A stretch of DNA of 64,000 nucleotides from Tetrahymena thermophila SB210 (Eukaryota > Ciliophora > Oligohymenophorea > Hymenostomatida > Tetrahymenidae), in contig NW_002476463.1 in NCBI RefSeq assembly GCF_000189635.1, positions 1,178,001 through 1,242,000 on the forward strand, given 5' to 3'. Both the position numbers and the translations under genes were made by a program. Below the pieces are notes generated by a model. That model saw nothing but the letters and a program-made list of their open reading frames with translations, did not search any database and had not been told where the DNA came from. Positions 12,664-24,705 of the stretch are shown in pieces (positions within the stretch are counted from its first letter, which is position 1; every line of letters begins with the position of its first letter).

Positions 12664-14354
12664 ATGAATTAAAAGTTACTATTTATACTAATTGCCTTAG
12701 CATCCATCTTTTTTAACTAAGTAGCATGCTCAGAAAAGGTAGAAATTGATCTTGTACATACCTTAAGATAAAAATTTGATATAAAGAGTGTAACATCTGG
12801 AGAATTTTAAAAAATTAGGAATCAAAAGATTTAGCAAATAATTTAAAAGTTCGAAAAATAAAATAAAGCATAGATAAATAAGTTAAATTTAGCATCAACA
12901 CCTCAAGAAATAGAAGAAAATATTCATAGAAGCTATTCTACATTCAAAGAAATCGTGACTCTCACAAATTTTATTAACTTTTAATATATTGGTTAAATCA
13001 AAGTTGGATCATCAAATTAGTAATTTACAGTACTTTTTGATACAGGCTCGAATCAGCTTTGGTTACCTTAGGATTAATGCTAGTAATGCACTTTTGCAAA
13101 TAGTAGATATACATGTCAAACAAATACTTGTTCTAATACAACTTAAGATATTGCATACGGTTAAGGCAAAGTGAAAGGATATAATTCGAAAGATTTAATC
13201 ACTGTAGGTAATAAGTCTACTTTTTACCCTTTTCTTTCTGTCTTTTAAGCTTAAGATTTAGATGGATTCTAGGTAAAATATTATTAATATGCTAATATAT
13301 TAATATAAAATATTTGTTTTAAAATTAAATTTAGAGTGATGGAATAATGGGAATGGGTGTATCTAAAAAGGACAGTCTAGTTAATAAATTGTATATGGAG
13401 AAAAAAATAGAAAAAAATTAATTTTCTTTTAAGCTTTCTTCAATTGATTTAAGTTAGTATTCAAAAGACCAACAAAACATGGCAACAGATAAGAATTCAT
13501 AATTAATATTAGGTGGATATGATGATTAGTTAATAAGTGAAGACAGTATAAATTATTTCTAGGTTGTAAGCAAAAGTTATTGGGCTATTAAAATGCGTTC
13601 AGCAAGATATAATAAGTAAGACATTTTTAATGGCAAAAATGAATTAAGATTAGCTTTGATCGACACTGGTACTAGTTTGATTCATATGCCTACAGCTGAT
13701 TATTAAGCATTTAATAGGACGGTATTAGAAAAATCAAGCAATAAAGGATGCTTCGAGTTTGGATTGCTTATATGTGTGTGTAATTAGAAACAAATACCTA
13801 ATTTCCCAACAATTAGTTTAACTTTTACAGATGTTGATAATAATGACCAAATAATTAATATTTTACCAGAATATTACATCATGTATTAAGATGGTTTTTG
13901 TGTATACTTGGTAGCTGAATTTCCTGATATGGGCATTAACAATATGTGGATATTAGGAGATGTTTTTATGAGATAGACATATAACATATTTGACTATGAT
14001 AGACAAGCTATTGGTATTGTTAATTTGTAGCCAGAAGACGAAGAAGGTCATCAAATAAAAAGTGGTACATTTAGTGGCTTTGGTAAATTAGTTATAATGC
14101 TATTAGTAATTGGTATTGGAGCCTTTTTAGCAAATTACATTTATTAAAATTACATTAAAAACAATTCCAATAACTAATAACAAAACTATCAAGGCAACTA
14201 TTAATAATATTAGCCTTAGTAAAGCTATTAACCTCCTTAGTAATATTACTAATAATAGCCTCCTCAGCAATACTATCAATAGCCACCAGCTTAATATAAT
14301 AACTAAAACTATTAAAACATTCCTCTTTAGCCATTAAACTAGTAATAAGTTTGA
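12664..14354 (+). CDS. Membrane-anchored pepsin-like aspartic protease (family A1)
   Basis: Two exons (12664-13272, 13335-14354) join to 543 codons, 542 residues. Residues 1-23 form a signal peptide (KLLFILIALASIFFNQVAC). Both catalytic motifs of the A1 family are present: DTGSNQLW with Asp at about residue 126, and DTGTSLIHMP with Asp at about residue 313. The hydrophobic ILGDVFMRQTYNIFDY segment before the end of the catalytic domain matches the conserved 'ILGDvFlr.yy.vfD' block. The sequence between has cysteines that could pair as in pepsins. A single TM segment at about 455-475 (VIMLLVIGIGAFLANYIY) follows, and then a roughly 65-residue tail almost wholly made of Q, Y, P and N. The layout is a type I membrane protease facing the lumen of the secretory or phagosomal system, with a low-complexity cytosolic tail. 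The active site looks complete. Confidence 0.95.
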
Positions 14355-15165
14355 TTCAAAAAGTAATTAAACTCCTAAATACAATTATTTCTAGTGTATT
14401 AATATTTAATTACAAAGATAAATTAATATTTGTACAAATTAAAATAAATAAATAAACAAACTATTTATGCATTCAAAGACTATTCCAAATAAAAAGGATA
14501 ATTTTTTAAAATTAAAATTTAAACGATTTTCATATTTAACAATCTAAGATTTATTTTTTTTAATACAAATTAACTGCTTTAAATCTGTTTTAAATTTCTT
14601 GACATAATTTTATAACTTTGTTGATACATATCATGATTTGTGTTTGATTACTTGCTAATATTTTTATTTTTAATATTCGAGAAACAAAAAGAAAGATTTT
14701 GATAAAAAATTAATTAATTAATTAATTTCTGCTATTGATTTATCTTGTTTGTTTGATTATACTTTGAAGATAGATTTGAAAAAATAAATCAAGAGAGAAA
14801 ATAAATATTTTTAAGTTTTTATTCTAATTTATTCCTTTAATTCTAGAATATTAAATTTTTCGAATACTGATTACAACAGGCAAATAATTTTCATTGAGAA
14901 AAAAATAAATTTTAATTGGCAGTAATCGAAATATCTACTCAGCAATAGAAATACTAACATAAATTTGTATGAATGCTTATTTTTATAAATTACTTTCACA
15001 AAGTTATAGTAAATTTAAAAAAGGAAGATTTTAGATGTATCTAAGCTAGGCAACCATTTCATGTCTTACTATGTACATTTAATATAAATTTAATTTATAG
15101 ATATATGAATTTAAATTGAATATGCGAATAGAGTTTTTGTTTTTTTTATCTTCTTCTACTTTCAA
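14355..15165. other. Convergent intergenic region
   Basis: About 0.8 kb between the stop of the protease gene (plus) and the stop of the small Tim gene (minus). It should hold two facing 3' UTRs. Only AT-rich runs are seen, including a repeated taattaattaatta near 14711. Confidence 0.6.
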
Positions 15166-15533
15166 TCAGTAATTGGACTTAGAAGGTTGAATTCTATCAA
15201 CTCCACCATTTTCATTTAAAGTATGCATGAAATTTAAAGCATTGATCAATTTTATAGTGCATGACTCTGTTTATTAATAATAAAATCATAAAATTATTTA
15301 ATTGGAATTCATAACTTTTAAAAAGCAAGCAATCAAGCAACTAATTAATTAATTCATATTTCTAATCTGTTTAATAAATTGTAAAAATGTAATTTCAAAT
15401 TACTTAAGCAATATTCTTCATTATTATTTAACTTTTTTTAGGGAGTGCTAACACATTTATCATAACAAATAGTGTCTATGTCCGATATTTTTGAAAAGAG
15501 TAATTAAGCTGCTTTATCTTTCAAATCTGACAT
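15166..15533 (-). CDS. Small Tim chaperone (Tim8/9/10/13 family)
   Basis: Two exons, 15533-15404 and 15266-15166, separated by a 137-nt GT-AG intron, give 76 residues from MSDLKDKAAQLLF to a TGA at 15166-15168. The twin CX3C motif that defines the family is present: CYDKC, fourteen residues, then CLKSC. Both pairs would form the two disulfides of the helix-loop-helix hairpin made in the intermembrane space by the Mia40 pathway. Proteins of this family form hexamers that ferry hydrophobic precursors to TIM22 or the SAM complex. The family's usual length (75-110 residues) fits. I cannot assign it to Tim8, 9, 10 or 13. The intron falls inside the second CX3C motif, so the gene is invisible as one open frame. 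The frame stays open upstream of the chosen ATG without another ATG nearby. Confidence 0.85.
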
Positions 15534-16886
15534 TTTTAATTTTACTTTATATGAAAATAAGTTTTAATTTGAGTACTTTTTCTTAATAATTAAATAATTT
15601 ATTAATTTATTAAAATTTTTTAATAATTTCTGGTTTTTGTAATTAATTAATTAGTCATCTCTTTTATATCCTATCAAATTTTTATCAGCCAATTCAATCA
15701 TTAAATCAAGAATATTCTGTATCTAATTTGTAAAAATCCATCGTAATAAAATTATCTAATGCCTCAAAATAAAATATAAGATAAAATTAATTGATTTTTG
15801 AAGATTTTGTTAAAAATTAAAAAATAATATTTTTTAAATTGATTTATTTATCATTACCTTCTAAAATTTTTTTATTCGAATTCTAAAAAGTAGTAAATAA
15901 TTTATATTTTATTTAAATAAATCTAAAAATTGTGTTTATTACTTAATAATTAAGTTTTAAATAAAAAAAAGCAAAGAATTCTTAAATTTAAGATTTTAGT
16001 TTTTCAAAAAAAATAAAATATTATTTCTAAATATTTCTAAAGAAATTAAACAAATTAGTTTTAATATTTTGCAAGTTTATATTATTTTTTTCTGGATCAT
16101 CGTCTAACAAGCCTTCTTTAAAATCTAGAAAATTTTATAATTTTTATTATTTTTTTAATTTTTGAATGAAAGATAAATATTTTCGTTTTATTTTATGTTT
16201 AAAATAGAAATATAAATAGATGAATCATATTGGATATTTTTATAATTATTTTATATCAAAGTTATGGTGTTAACTTTTATAATTGAGCAAAATTTGAGTG
16301 TGTTTAATTAATTTGATTTTAATTGTTAAAAGTATTTAAATTATTTATTAAAATGATACTTTTGAGTTAATTTTACTGTTATTTTTAAAATAGTGAGTTG
16401 ATTTTTATGAACAACTAAAATTAATAAATTATTAAGAATATTATTTATTTTAATTAAATAACTCATAAATTTTACTTTTAATTTTAAATATTAAAAAATT
16501 GAAGAATATCAACAAATATAAAAAAGTTTAAAAATATATCAAATTCAAAGAAATATGAAAGTAAAAGTAATATTATAATAAGAGTAAACATCAAAAAGCT
16601 AGACAAAACATGTATATAATAAAATAGATATTACATTTATTACACATTTAACATTTTATATAAAGTAAACATTTAAATTATTTGTTTAGGAAAAATTATT
16701 TAGTATTTATTTTGTTTTTATTATGTACATTATTATTTTGTATTTCTTTAATTTTGAAAGAAATCAAGTTATCAAGTTATCGTAGATTTTTTTTAATAAA
16801 TAGAAATCTAATTTTTATATTTATTTTAATATTGTTTATTTAAAAAAATAATACATTTGTAAAGATTGATTGTTTAAATATTGTTC
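15534..16886. other. AT-rich region with coding-like patches on minus
   Basis: No complete gene could be built. Short patches on the minus strand read like protein: at about 16090-16140 (DFKEGLLDDDPEKNN, just after a possible acceptor TTTTCTAG), at about 15710-15770 (EALDNFITMDFYKLD) and at about 15660-15710 (LDLMIELADKNLIGYKRDD). They could be exons of an unrecognised small gene between the Tim gene and the N/Q-rich gene, or chance open frames. The rest is low-complexity A/T. Confidence 0.35.
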
Positions 16887-17468
16887 TCAAAATTACTTTT
16901 GAATAACTATTTATCTAAAATTTATTTTCTAAGCACAAGGTTCAATATGCTCTTATTCGAATTCTTCGAAAACAGAACTTTCTTAGAAACGAGTTCCTGT
17001 CATATTTTACTTTTGTAAATACCTCTAACTTTGCAGTTCATTAAATTAATTCTCTTATTATAAGTCTATATTTACTTTATTTTAAATTTCTAAACTTTGG
17101 TTATTTTATTCTATTGTTTATTCATAATGATTTTCAACTCCATTAAAAATAAACTGATTATGATTCAAAAACTTATTTAAAGGTGTACTTTTTGACAAAG
17201 GTTATGTGTGATTAGTCGATTTTAGGTAAGAACAATTATTCACTGTTGCATGAATATTATCTGCACCCACTTAAGTACCTTAAGTAGATAAATCTATTTC
17301 ACTGTATTAATGATTAAATGCCAAAAAATGCTTTATAAACTTTTACCACACTTCTTCATCAGTAAAAGTTTTTATTTCTTTTGAATTCATTATTAGTTTA
17401 TTGTTATCAAACATAACAATCGATTTTTTAAATAGAGGGTTATTTTAAGGAAAGCTCATTGTGTACAT
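16887..17468 (-). CDS. Short N/Q-rich protein, unknown
   Basis: Single open frame of 194 codons from the ATG at 17468 (MYTMSFPQNNPLFKK) to TGA at 16887-16889, 193 residues. It is polar, with many N and Q, no TM segment and no signal peptide. A stretch near residues 30-50 (MNSKEIKTFTDEEVWQKFIK) may be helical. I do not recognise a domain. It lies 170 nt downstream of the PH-domain gene on the same strand. The reading frame is also open a little upstream of the ATG, so the start could be slightly earlier. Confidence 0.65.
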
Positions 17469-17638
17469 ATTTTCTTCAGTTGCTTTATTTAATTAAATAA
17501 TTTTTTATTTTTAAAGTATATTCAATAAAATAAAAACTATTTATTTAAATCCAATTTCAATTTTATTTCATCAAAAGTTGATAAATTTTTAAAGTAAAAT
17601 CTAAAATTTTTTTGTTATTTCATCAAAAATAATTTTTT

Positions 17639-20370
17639 TCAATTAGTTTAAAGTAAATTTTATTTAGCTTATTTAAATAAAAATCTTGAATTTAGCTTTA
17701 AAAATTATTGTAATTTGATAATATTAAAAAGTTTACTTTTAAGAATTGACTGTTTTTGGATATTCGAGGTGTATTAAGGATTGTTCATAGAATTAATTGT
17801 ATTCAAGACTTAATTTTGTGAACCTTAACGAGTGTGATAAATATTTTAAGGCATTTAAGTATGTGCAGCTGCTTAAGTTGAATGAATTTTGTTTTAATAA
17901 TCGTTGGGATTATATTTGAATGCTTATTTTGGGGAATCATCATTGTGTTCATCATCTTCCTCTTTTACTTCCTCTACAACATCTTTTTAAGCAAAAATAT
18001 CATAGTAATCATTATCACCTTCCACTTCACTTAGCTTTAAATTGTTTTTGTTTTAAGCTTGACCATTTTATTTATAATCTCCACTACCAAATTAAGAGCG
18101 GTTATTTTATCTTTTATTTTTAATTAAAGCAAGTTGTTGCTAGTGAGTTATATTATTTAATTATGATCCATTTAATGTTTATGAATTAATATTCAAGTTA
18201 TTGTGAATACTTAAAGTGTGCAAATTTTAATTTAATTCGTTTTCTTGAGTATTTAGATTACTAAAGAATTAATTTGTGTTGAAACTTTGGTAGTAACAAA
18301 AGCTAGCTTTATTCTTCTTTTTCATTCTAACTAACATGGTTTTATGGAAATTAATGGTGAAAATCCATTATTTGCGCTTATACTCGCTATCAGCAGCAAT
18401 TATTAAACGATCTGGAGTTTTTTTATAGATTTTTTACAGAATTTTTGAAAAGAATCCTTATTTGCTACTCTGCTACTGACCATTTGGAGTTTGTTATTAT
18501 TAGCAATTATATTATAACACTTTAGGACTTAATATATTAGTAGTAATTTCATTTTTTAAGCTTTTTTCTCCTAGATTTATACTTAATTTATTTTACATTT
18601 TATTATTTTCATTATTTATCGTATTATTTGAAGGGTTGAAAACAACTACTGAAGAATGCTAGGATTGTATTTATTCTTCTTTCTTCTTAGCTTCATCTTC
18701 ATTGTTATTTTAATCTGGCTTGACAGTTTTTTCAAGCATAAAAGAATATTGACATGATGGAGTATGAGGTAATTTTGGATCTAATTTAATTTCGTATTCC
18801 ATAAGATTTATTTTATCTTTCTGTTTGATGTTATATATTTTACATTTACCTATTAATTCATATCAAATAATATATTATATAATAAACCATAGAAAGCTAT
18901 TAATTTACCTTAATCTATGACAAGATATTATTTTTTGAAAGAAAATTGGTTGAGATTCGTGTAAGATATATTAATTGATTTTTTATCGCACATTGCAATT
19001 TCAATTATACCAGAGTATTATCTATAGTACTCAGGAAAGTTTTATAGCTTAGTATTTAAATCTTTATCATTCTTTTCATTAAGGACTACTGTTTTGTTGT
19101 GGAAGGAAATAATGCTCATTATAGTAATACTTTCCTCTGATCTTATTAAATAACTTTTGTTAGAGGATTTATCGAATAAAAAGAAATTTTATAATTCATT
19201 TTTTCTTGCAATTGATTATGTATGAAGATTAGAATTAGACATTTTTGATGCATCGTTAGAGTTGTTGTAAGTATTTAATTTATCTCCTTCTGTCATTGAC
19301 ATAAAATTTTTGTTTCTAAGCTTTCTTCTTTCCATATTTGCCTTCCTAGTTTCCTAATAATCTAGCAATTCTATGAAATTGCATTTAAATAATTCTATAT
19401 TGAGGCAGCTTATTTCTCTCTATTAATTAAATTAAGAATATAAAAAATGTAAGATTAATCTAAAATAAATGTATTATCAGCTTTAAAATGATATAATTTT
19501 ACTTTAAGAGAAGTGGGTTTGATAGAAACTAAGTGTGAGTTATCGTGGTAGATGTAAAAGAATAAATTTGACCATTTATTTTGATGTTTCTTGCTTTTTC
19601 TTTGTAGCCAACCTTTATTTTTAGGGCGATTCTCTTAAAAATAATCTTCTATTTCATTTTCTACTTGATTTTCTTTATCATTATTTTCCTCAACAGCAAC
19701 TTCAAAGTTAAGATTGAAATTTTTCTTAAGCAATCCCTAAATACTTTCTCTTTCCTGTTTAATGTCAAATGTGTTTAATGCCCTTTTTTAACCACTCTTT
19801 ACTTCTTTATCGTCATAAACTTTTAGTTTAAGAGTAGTAGAAGTGTCTAGCTTTGGTCTTTGGTTTTATAAAAAATCTTCTAATTGATAAACAAAGCGAT
19901 CACTTATAACTTTAGTAATCTTTGGAGCACAGTTTTAAAAGAATTATACTATAGACTATTTTTTTTTAATGACTCCTGTATAAATATTATCATAGAATTC
20001 AAAAATTTCAAGAAGTTATATCTATATAATTATGAAAATAAATATAAGACATTTTATTTAGGTTACAAATTATTTAATCTTTCATATTTTTGTTAATTAA
20101 TTAAAAATAAATAATATATTTCCAGTAAAACTATTAAATAATAAAGACTGTGTGAGTTCTTCCTTCAGTCAAAATATCAAAATAATACAAAAAATACTTT
20201 AAATCAAATAATTAGTAAAATCATAAATAATATTTTACAAAGTCTAAATCAAGATCTAAATGTGCTTTGCTGTAGATCATTAAATCTCTTAAATCTAATT
20301 AAACTTTCTCCTTTCCTAATACTCTGAAAAACTCCAAAACTTTTTTTTTTAATTTTATTTAAATTAACAT
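17639..20370 (-). CDS. PH-domain protein with long disordered tail
   Basis: Four exons (20370-20239, 20021-19503, 19419-18909, 18849-17639) join in phase to 791 codons, 790 residues, ending at TGA 17639-17641. From about residue 180 the sequence KGWLQRKSKKHQNKWSNLFF matches the first strands of a pleckstrin-homology domain. A second PH-like block begins near QYLVIDQGKCKIYNI and ends with LIIAADSEYKRKQWIFTINF (about residues 533-550), the typical C-terminal helix with its invariant Trp. Between these halves sits a 100-residue N/Q/S-rich insertion. PH domains bind phosphoinositides or proteins at membranes; here the ligand is unknown. The last 240 residues are acidic and then Q/N-rich. The long open frame in the opposite direction at 17882-18166 is a shadow of this exon. 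PH assignment is by motif reading only. Confidence 0.85.
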
Positions 20371-21251
20371 TTAGTTTTAGTAGGAATTTTATAGAAGACT
20401 ATAAAATCATCTAAATAATCAATCAATCAGTTAGCAATTAATAAATGTAAAATTAAAATTAAAAATTATTTTTTATATTAATTTCTAAAATGAATAATAA
20501 ATACCAAGTCTTAGCAGTAATTCTGTGGTTGCTATTTCAGTTAAATTTAAAGATTTTAATTCCTTACTAAAAAACAAGAAAAACTCTAATTTTTTATAAA
20601 AAAAATATATTAATTAATAAATAAATAAATTCGATAATTAAACTAACTTTATAAAAATCCTATCAAATATTAAATATAAATTTTGTTCATGAATGACAAA
20701 ACTCTGATAAATTGGTGGTTAAAAATACATCCTGAGTTCTTTAAATTAAGATTAAAGTTAAAAATAATTTACATTCATGAGAGCAAAAGTCATAACTCTG
20801 ACCACTAATACGTATAAAGACTTTTTGAGCTTCAACCTGTTTTAATTTTTATAGTGATACATGTTAATATGGATTAAAAAAGTATTTAATGTTAAAAATT
20901 AAAGTAAAACATTAATTTATGTATATGTTAAGTATTCAGCAATCTGTATTTTTTTTTAAATTTAAATTATATTTTAGTTATTTAATCAGTTAATCATTCT
21001 GTTACTCATTAATTATATATTTTGTTAGATTGTTTATTAGATCCCATTTTTAATTTAATTGCTAATATTATTTTATTTATTAACAAAAAAAATTGATGGA
21101 AAACTTATTTCTAACTCATTTTATATTCGTTAGTAGCTTTTTGAAAATACTTATCATCCTATTTTGTTATCTATCTATTTATTGATTGGATATTTAATTT
21201 TTTGATTTTTTCTATGTTTCTTATTTGCATGCATGTATTTGAGCTATTGTT
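20371..21251. other. Gene-free AT-rich spacer
   Basis: About 0.9 kb between two minus-strand genes, with A/T runs only. It holds the promoter side of the PH gene and the 3' end of the EF-hand gene. Confidence 0.6.
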
Positions 21252-22049
21252 TCATTCAATTAAGTTTTTGTATGTAAATTAATAAATTGATCTAATAATT
21301 ACTTGACTTGAGCATATTTTCAATTTTTTTAGGAGTTTAAAAAAATTGTTAAACTAAATCTTTCCGTTTGAATCAGCTTCAGCTAGCACCATAAGCTCTC
21401 TTATGACAGGAATTGATTCCATCACTGTTTTATATTGAAAAAGTATTAATATATTTTAATATGAAAACTTGCCATAATAATAAAAAAGTTTATGAATTTA
21501 GTAGAGAGTAGCTTACTTAATGATAGATTTTCTTAGTCTACATTTTAATCAATATAATTGTCATCTTTTAGAACAGTAGATTCATTTTCTAAATTCAGAT
21601 TGCTGATATTATGAAGATAATTGTTGCAATCCTAATTTTAAAATTGTATTTTATCCATATTGTAGTCATCTTATGCTTAAAAATTTTCTTGCTCAACAGA
21701 ATCATCAAAGTAGGTACAGGGCGAGCATTTGTCATTTTTAATAGGAGAAGTTTTATAGTTTGCTTACTATTAATTTACTAGCTGATAAGTATAATGCGAC
21801 GGATTTTAGTGGCATATGTTTTAATAGCTACTCATCTTTTTTATCTTATGTTGGATTTGTTTAGCTATTGAGCCTAGAATTAACCTTTAATTTTTGCCTT
21901 TTATATGATATTCTATGCTTATTATCAATTAAAACCTGTATGTTCTTTATTAAACGGAATTTTTTACTTTGTAATAACATAATTTTTTGTATTTTTTTTA
22001 TGAATCTTAAGTGAATGTATTTATCTAATTATCGGCTGCTTGCAGTCAT
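21252..22049 (-). CDS. Protein with one degenerate EF-hand
   Basis: Three exons (22049-21968, 21897-21517, 21424-21252) join in phase to 212 codons, 211 residues. The N-terminus (MTASSRQLDKYIHLRFIKK) is basic and helical; the middle is N/Q/D-rich. Near the C-terminus IRELMVLAEADSNGKIQF followed by NNFF has the spacing of an EF-hand: helix, loop with D at position 3, N at 5, G at 6 and I at 8, then an F of the exiting helix. Loop position 1 is Glu and position 12 is Asn, both poor calcium ligands, so calcium binding may be weak or lost. Both introns use GTAA donors and AG acceptors with matching phase. The last twenty or so residues are uncertain, since another small intron could change them. 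The function is unknown; calmodulin-like or centrin-like ancestry is possible. Confidence 0.65.
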
Positions 22050-23170
22050 TGGTAAAGTTAATAATATAGAGAAATCAATCCAAGCTAAAGCAAATTATAA
22101 TAATATATATTACTATAAATTAAATTACAAACATACTATTATTATTATGAAAATATCAAAAAAAATTGAAATCAAAATTAAAAACCAATTGATTCATTTC
22201 ATTAATATAAATATTTTTTTTCGTTGATACTGCAAATATTCTTAATTACCATATAGTTATTAAGGTGTTTACTCTTAAATCGATCATTCGAAATAAATAT
22301 TTCATTCTATTTGTTCATTTTATTGATCGAATGGCAACTGTGTAGCCTTTTTTAACAATATTTTAATAAATACTAATAACAACATTTTATTTTTAATTAT
22401 TTTTAACATTTATAATCACTTTCTTTTCTATATTTTCATTTTCGCTCGCTAAGCAGCATTTAACATTTTCAAATATATTTTTTTACTGTTTATCACAAAT
22501 TAATTAATCATATTAACAAATTTCCTATCCAAATTAGCTTGACTTTTTTTTAAATTTTTTTTTCTTTAAAAAGCTAAATAAATTGGTGAATTTTTATATT
22601 TGCGACAAATACTGATCATATTGTTTGGGGTAATAAATTTACTGTATTTTTATAATTTATATTGTCAATTAAGTAGAAAATATAACAAAATAGTATCAAC
22701 TAAATTCTACTCTAGAGTAAATTACCTTCCTTTAAAAAATTGATAGAAATACTCTAATGAATTTTTAATATATTTAACTGATTTATTAAATTCAAGGATA
22801 AAGAGAGAATAAATTAATAAATACCTCAAGTAGATAATCATTACTATTTATTATTTAGTTTGATCTAAATTCTAGCATTAAAAAAAATAGGTGATTTTAA
22901 AAATTAATTAATTATTTTTGATATAATGACAAATAATCAAATTTAACTTTTTAAAAAATCTAATTTTTAGATGATTTTATACGCAACACAAATAAATAAA
23001 AAATAGCCGAACTTTTATTTCTTAAATAACGTCTTTTAATAAATTTTTTTGTTTAAATTTTATGTATAATTTATGTGTTTGTTTTCTCACAAATATTTAG
23101 GATTATTGTAAAATAAATAATCATATAAATTTTAATTAACTATTTTTCAACTTAAATTTAGTAAGATTTA
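22050..23170. other. Divergent intergenic region
   Basis: About 1.1 kb of AT-rich sequence between the EF-hand gene (minus) and the cyclin-like gene (plus). It should contain both promoters. No specific site could be recognised. Confidence 0.55.
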
Positions 23171-24473
23171 ATGGCTGCTTTTTCAAAATTAAGAGGAGAA
23201 AAATTAATTATTATAAAGTAATAATTAATTTTTTAACCAAAAACTATATTTTTCGTTTGTGTTTATTTGATAAATATTTAAAATAGTGCTTGCTGTTTTA
23301 TGAAAATGAACCATCATTAAAATTTTGAATAATTTTAATTTTGTTCTTAACTTGTATGGTCTGTTCCATCCCTCTTTGGGATTAAAGTTACAGGTATCTT
23401 ACCTATATTAAACTCCAATTTTCAAAGATATTATATTTTTTTACAAATACTTCAAATTAAATATAGAGTTTTTGAAGCACAATTTGAATGAAAAGCGTCA
23501 TGAGGAATATGTAAAAAAGTCAAATATTAATATTCCAGCAGATTTGATTGCTTACATTTTTTAATGTTCAGAACTGCTTGAAGTAGAGACGATTGTCCAT
23601 TTCCATTCTATCCACTTATTTCACTTTTACTTAGAGAGGAATCCACAGTATTTATTCATTTTCTTAATCTTTTTTAATGAAACACTTTAAATTATAGTGA
23701 ATTGAAGAGTGACTTGTAGCTAGTGTGTCTCGTTTGTCTGATGCTTTCATCGAAGGTAACTTTATAAGTAAACATTATATTTATAATAAGACTTCTTATT
23801 AAAATTGAAAGTTATATGAGAAATGTTAGATATGTGCAGATAATATCATTTACATATCTAATTATTCATACACCAAACAAGGTAAACAAATTGAATTTAA
23901 TTATCTTATAGCTATAATATTTTACTTTAAAATGATAAATACCACTAGATATCCTAAAAACAGAAAACAAAAGTAAATAAATAAAAATTTAATTTAATCA
24001 ACTTTTAAGTAAGTTTAAAATTAATTTCAATAAACAGTTTTAACTTCATTTAATTTCTAAATCACACTAAGAGATGAGCTATTAGTTGACAAAGTCATGA
24101 TTTTTCTAAAACTACTTGACCCTCTTGTAGCCTCAAATACCTTAGAAGTGTTCATTAAGATATCTATATAGCTAATTGAGGCCCTCTACGAAGATTTTTT
24201 GTACATAAAGAACTTCCCAGATATGAATTTGCTATCTGCATCAAGTAATTTGATTAAATTCAACATATTATTCTTAAATACTTTTTAAAATTTTTAATAT
24301 ATCAAGTAATTTAATGTGCATCCGTCCTTTTAACAAGACATACAGGAAATATGCCAATTATTTTAAGATTAAGCAGTTTGATAAAGCAAAATCAATTAAC
24401 AGTCTTGTAAGTTTCTCATTAAATATTTAAGAAAATCCTTAAAAAAGAGTTTATGAAAGGATTCTCCTTTTGA
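23171..24473 (+). CDS. Divergent cyclin-fold protein
   Basis: Seven small exons (23171-23217, 23287-23393, 23467-23647, 23698-23755, 23812-23881, 24074-24244, 24307-24473) join in phase to 267 codons, 266 residues, TGA at 24471-24473. The segment LLEVETIVHFHSIHLFHFYL, then the block QLVCLVCLMLSSKLYEK, follows the first cyclin box: helix 2-3 with the HxFYL pattern, then the 'lva.tclfLAsKlyE' helix. A second box is suggested by DMNLLSASIIQCASVLLTR, the usual 'p..lAaa.i..A..ll' helix. Cyclins bind and activate a cyclin-dependent kinase in the nucleus or cytoplasm. The sequence is too divergent for me to place it among cell-cycle, H/T/L/Q-type or other cyclins. With six introns in 1.3 kb it is the most fragmented gene in the window, and the last two junctions are the least certain. 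Confidence 0.75.
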
Positions 24474-24705
24474 ATTAAATTGAAAATGGATGAATAAAAA
24501 CTGCAATGAATATATATATATATAAAGTGTTTAGATGCACATACATATTTACAATTAGTATAAATTAGTTAAAGAAATATATAATTAATTATCTAATAAA
24601 TTTAAACAGTTAAAGAAGTTTGATACTATTTATTGTTATTTAATCAATTAGAGAAATAGAATGTCAACCTATTTATCCCTTTTTATAAATAAAATCTATA
24701 TGATT

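Noticed and set aside
17882-18166. A 94-codon plus-strand frame encoding a very hydrophobic, TM-like peptide
   Set aside because: The opposite strand reads as a natural exon of the PH-domain gene (acidic EEVKEEDDEHNDD region), in phase with its other exons. The hydrophobicity is the mirror image of acidic codons.
19884-20096. Plus-strand frame of 70 codons
   Set aside because: It is antisense to exon 2 of the PH-domain gene and to the adjacent intron.
21425-21468. A 44-nt intron with donor GTTTTC in the EF-hand gene
   Set aside because: A consensus GTAAGC donor 48 nt upstream gives the same phase and a better model (21425-21516).
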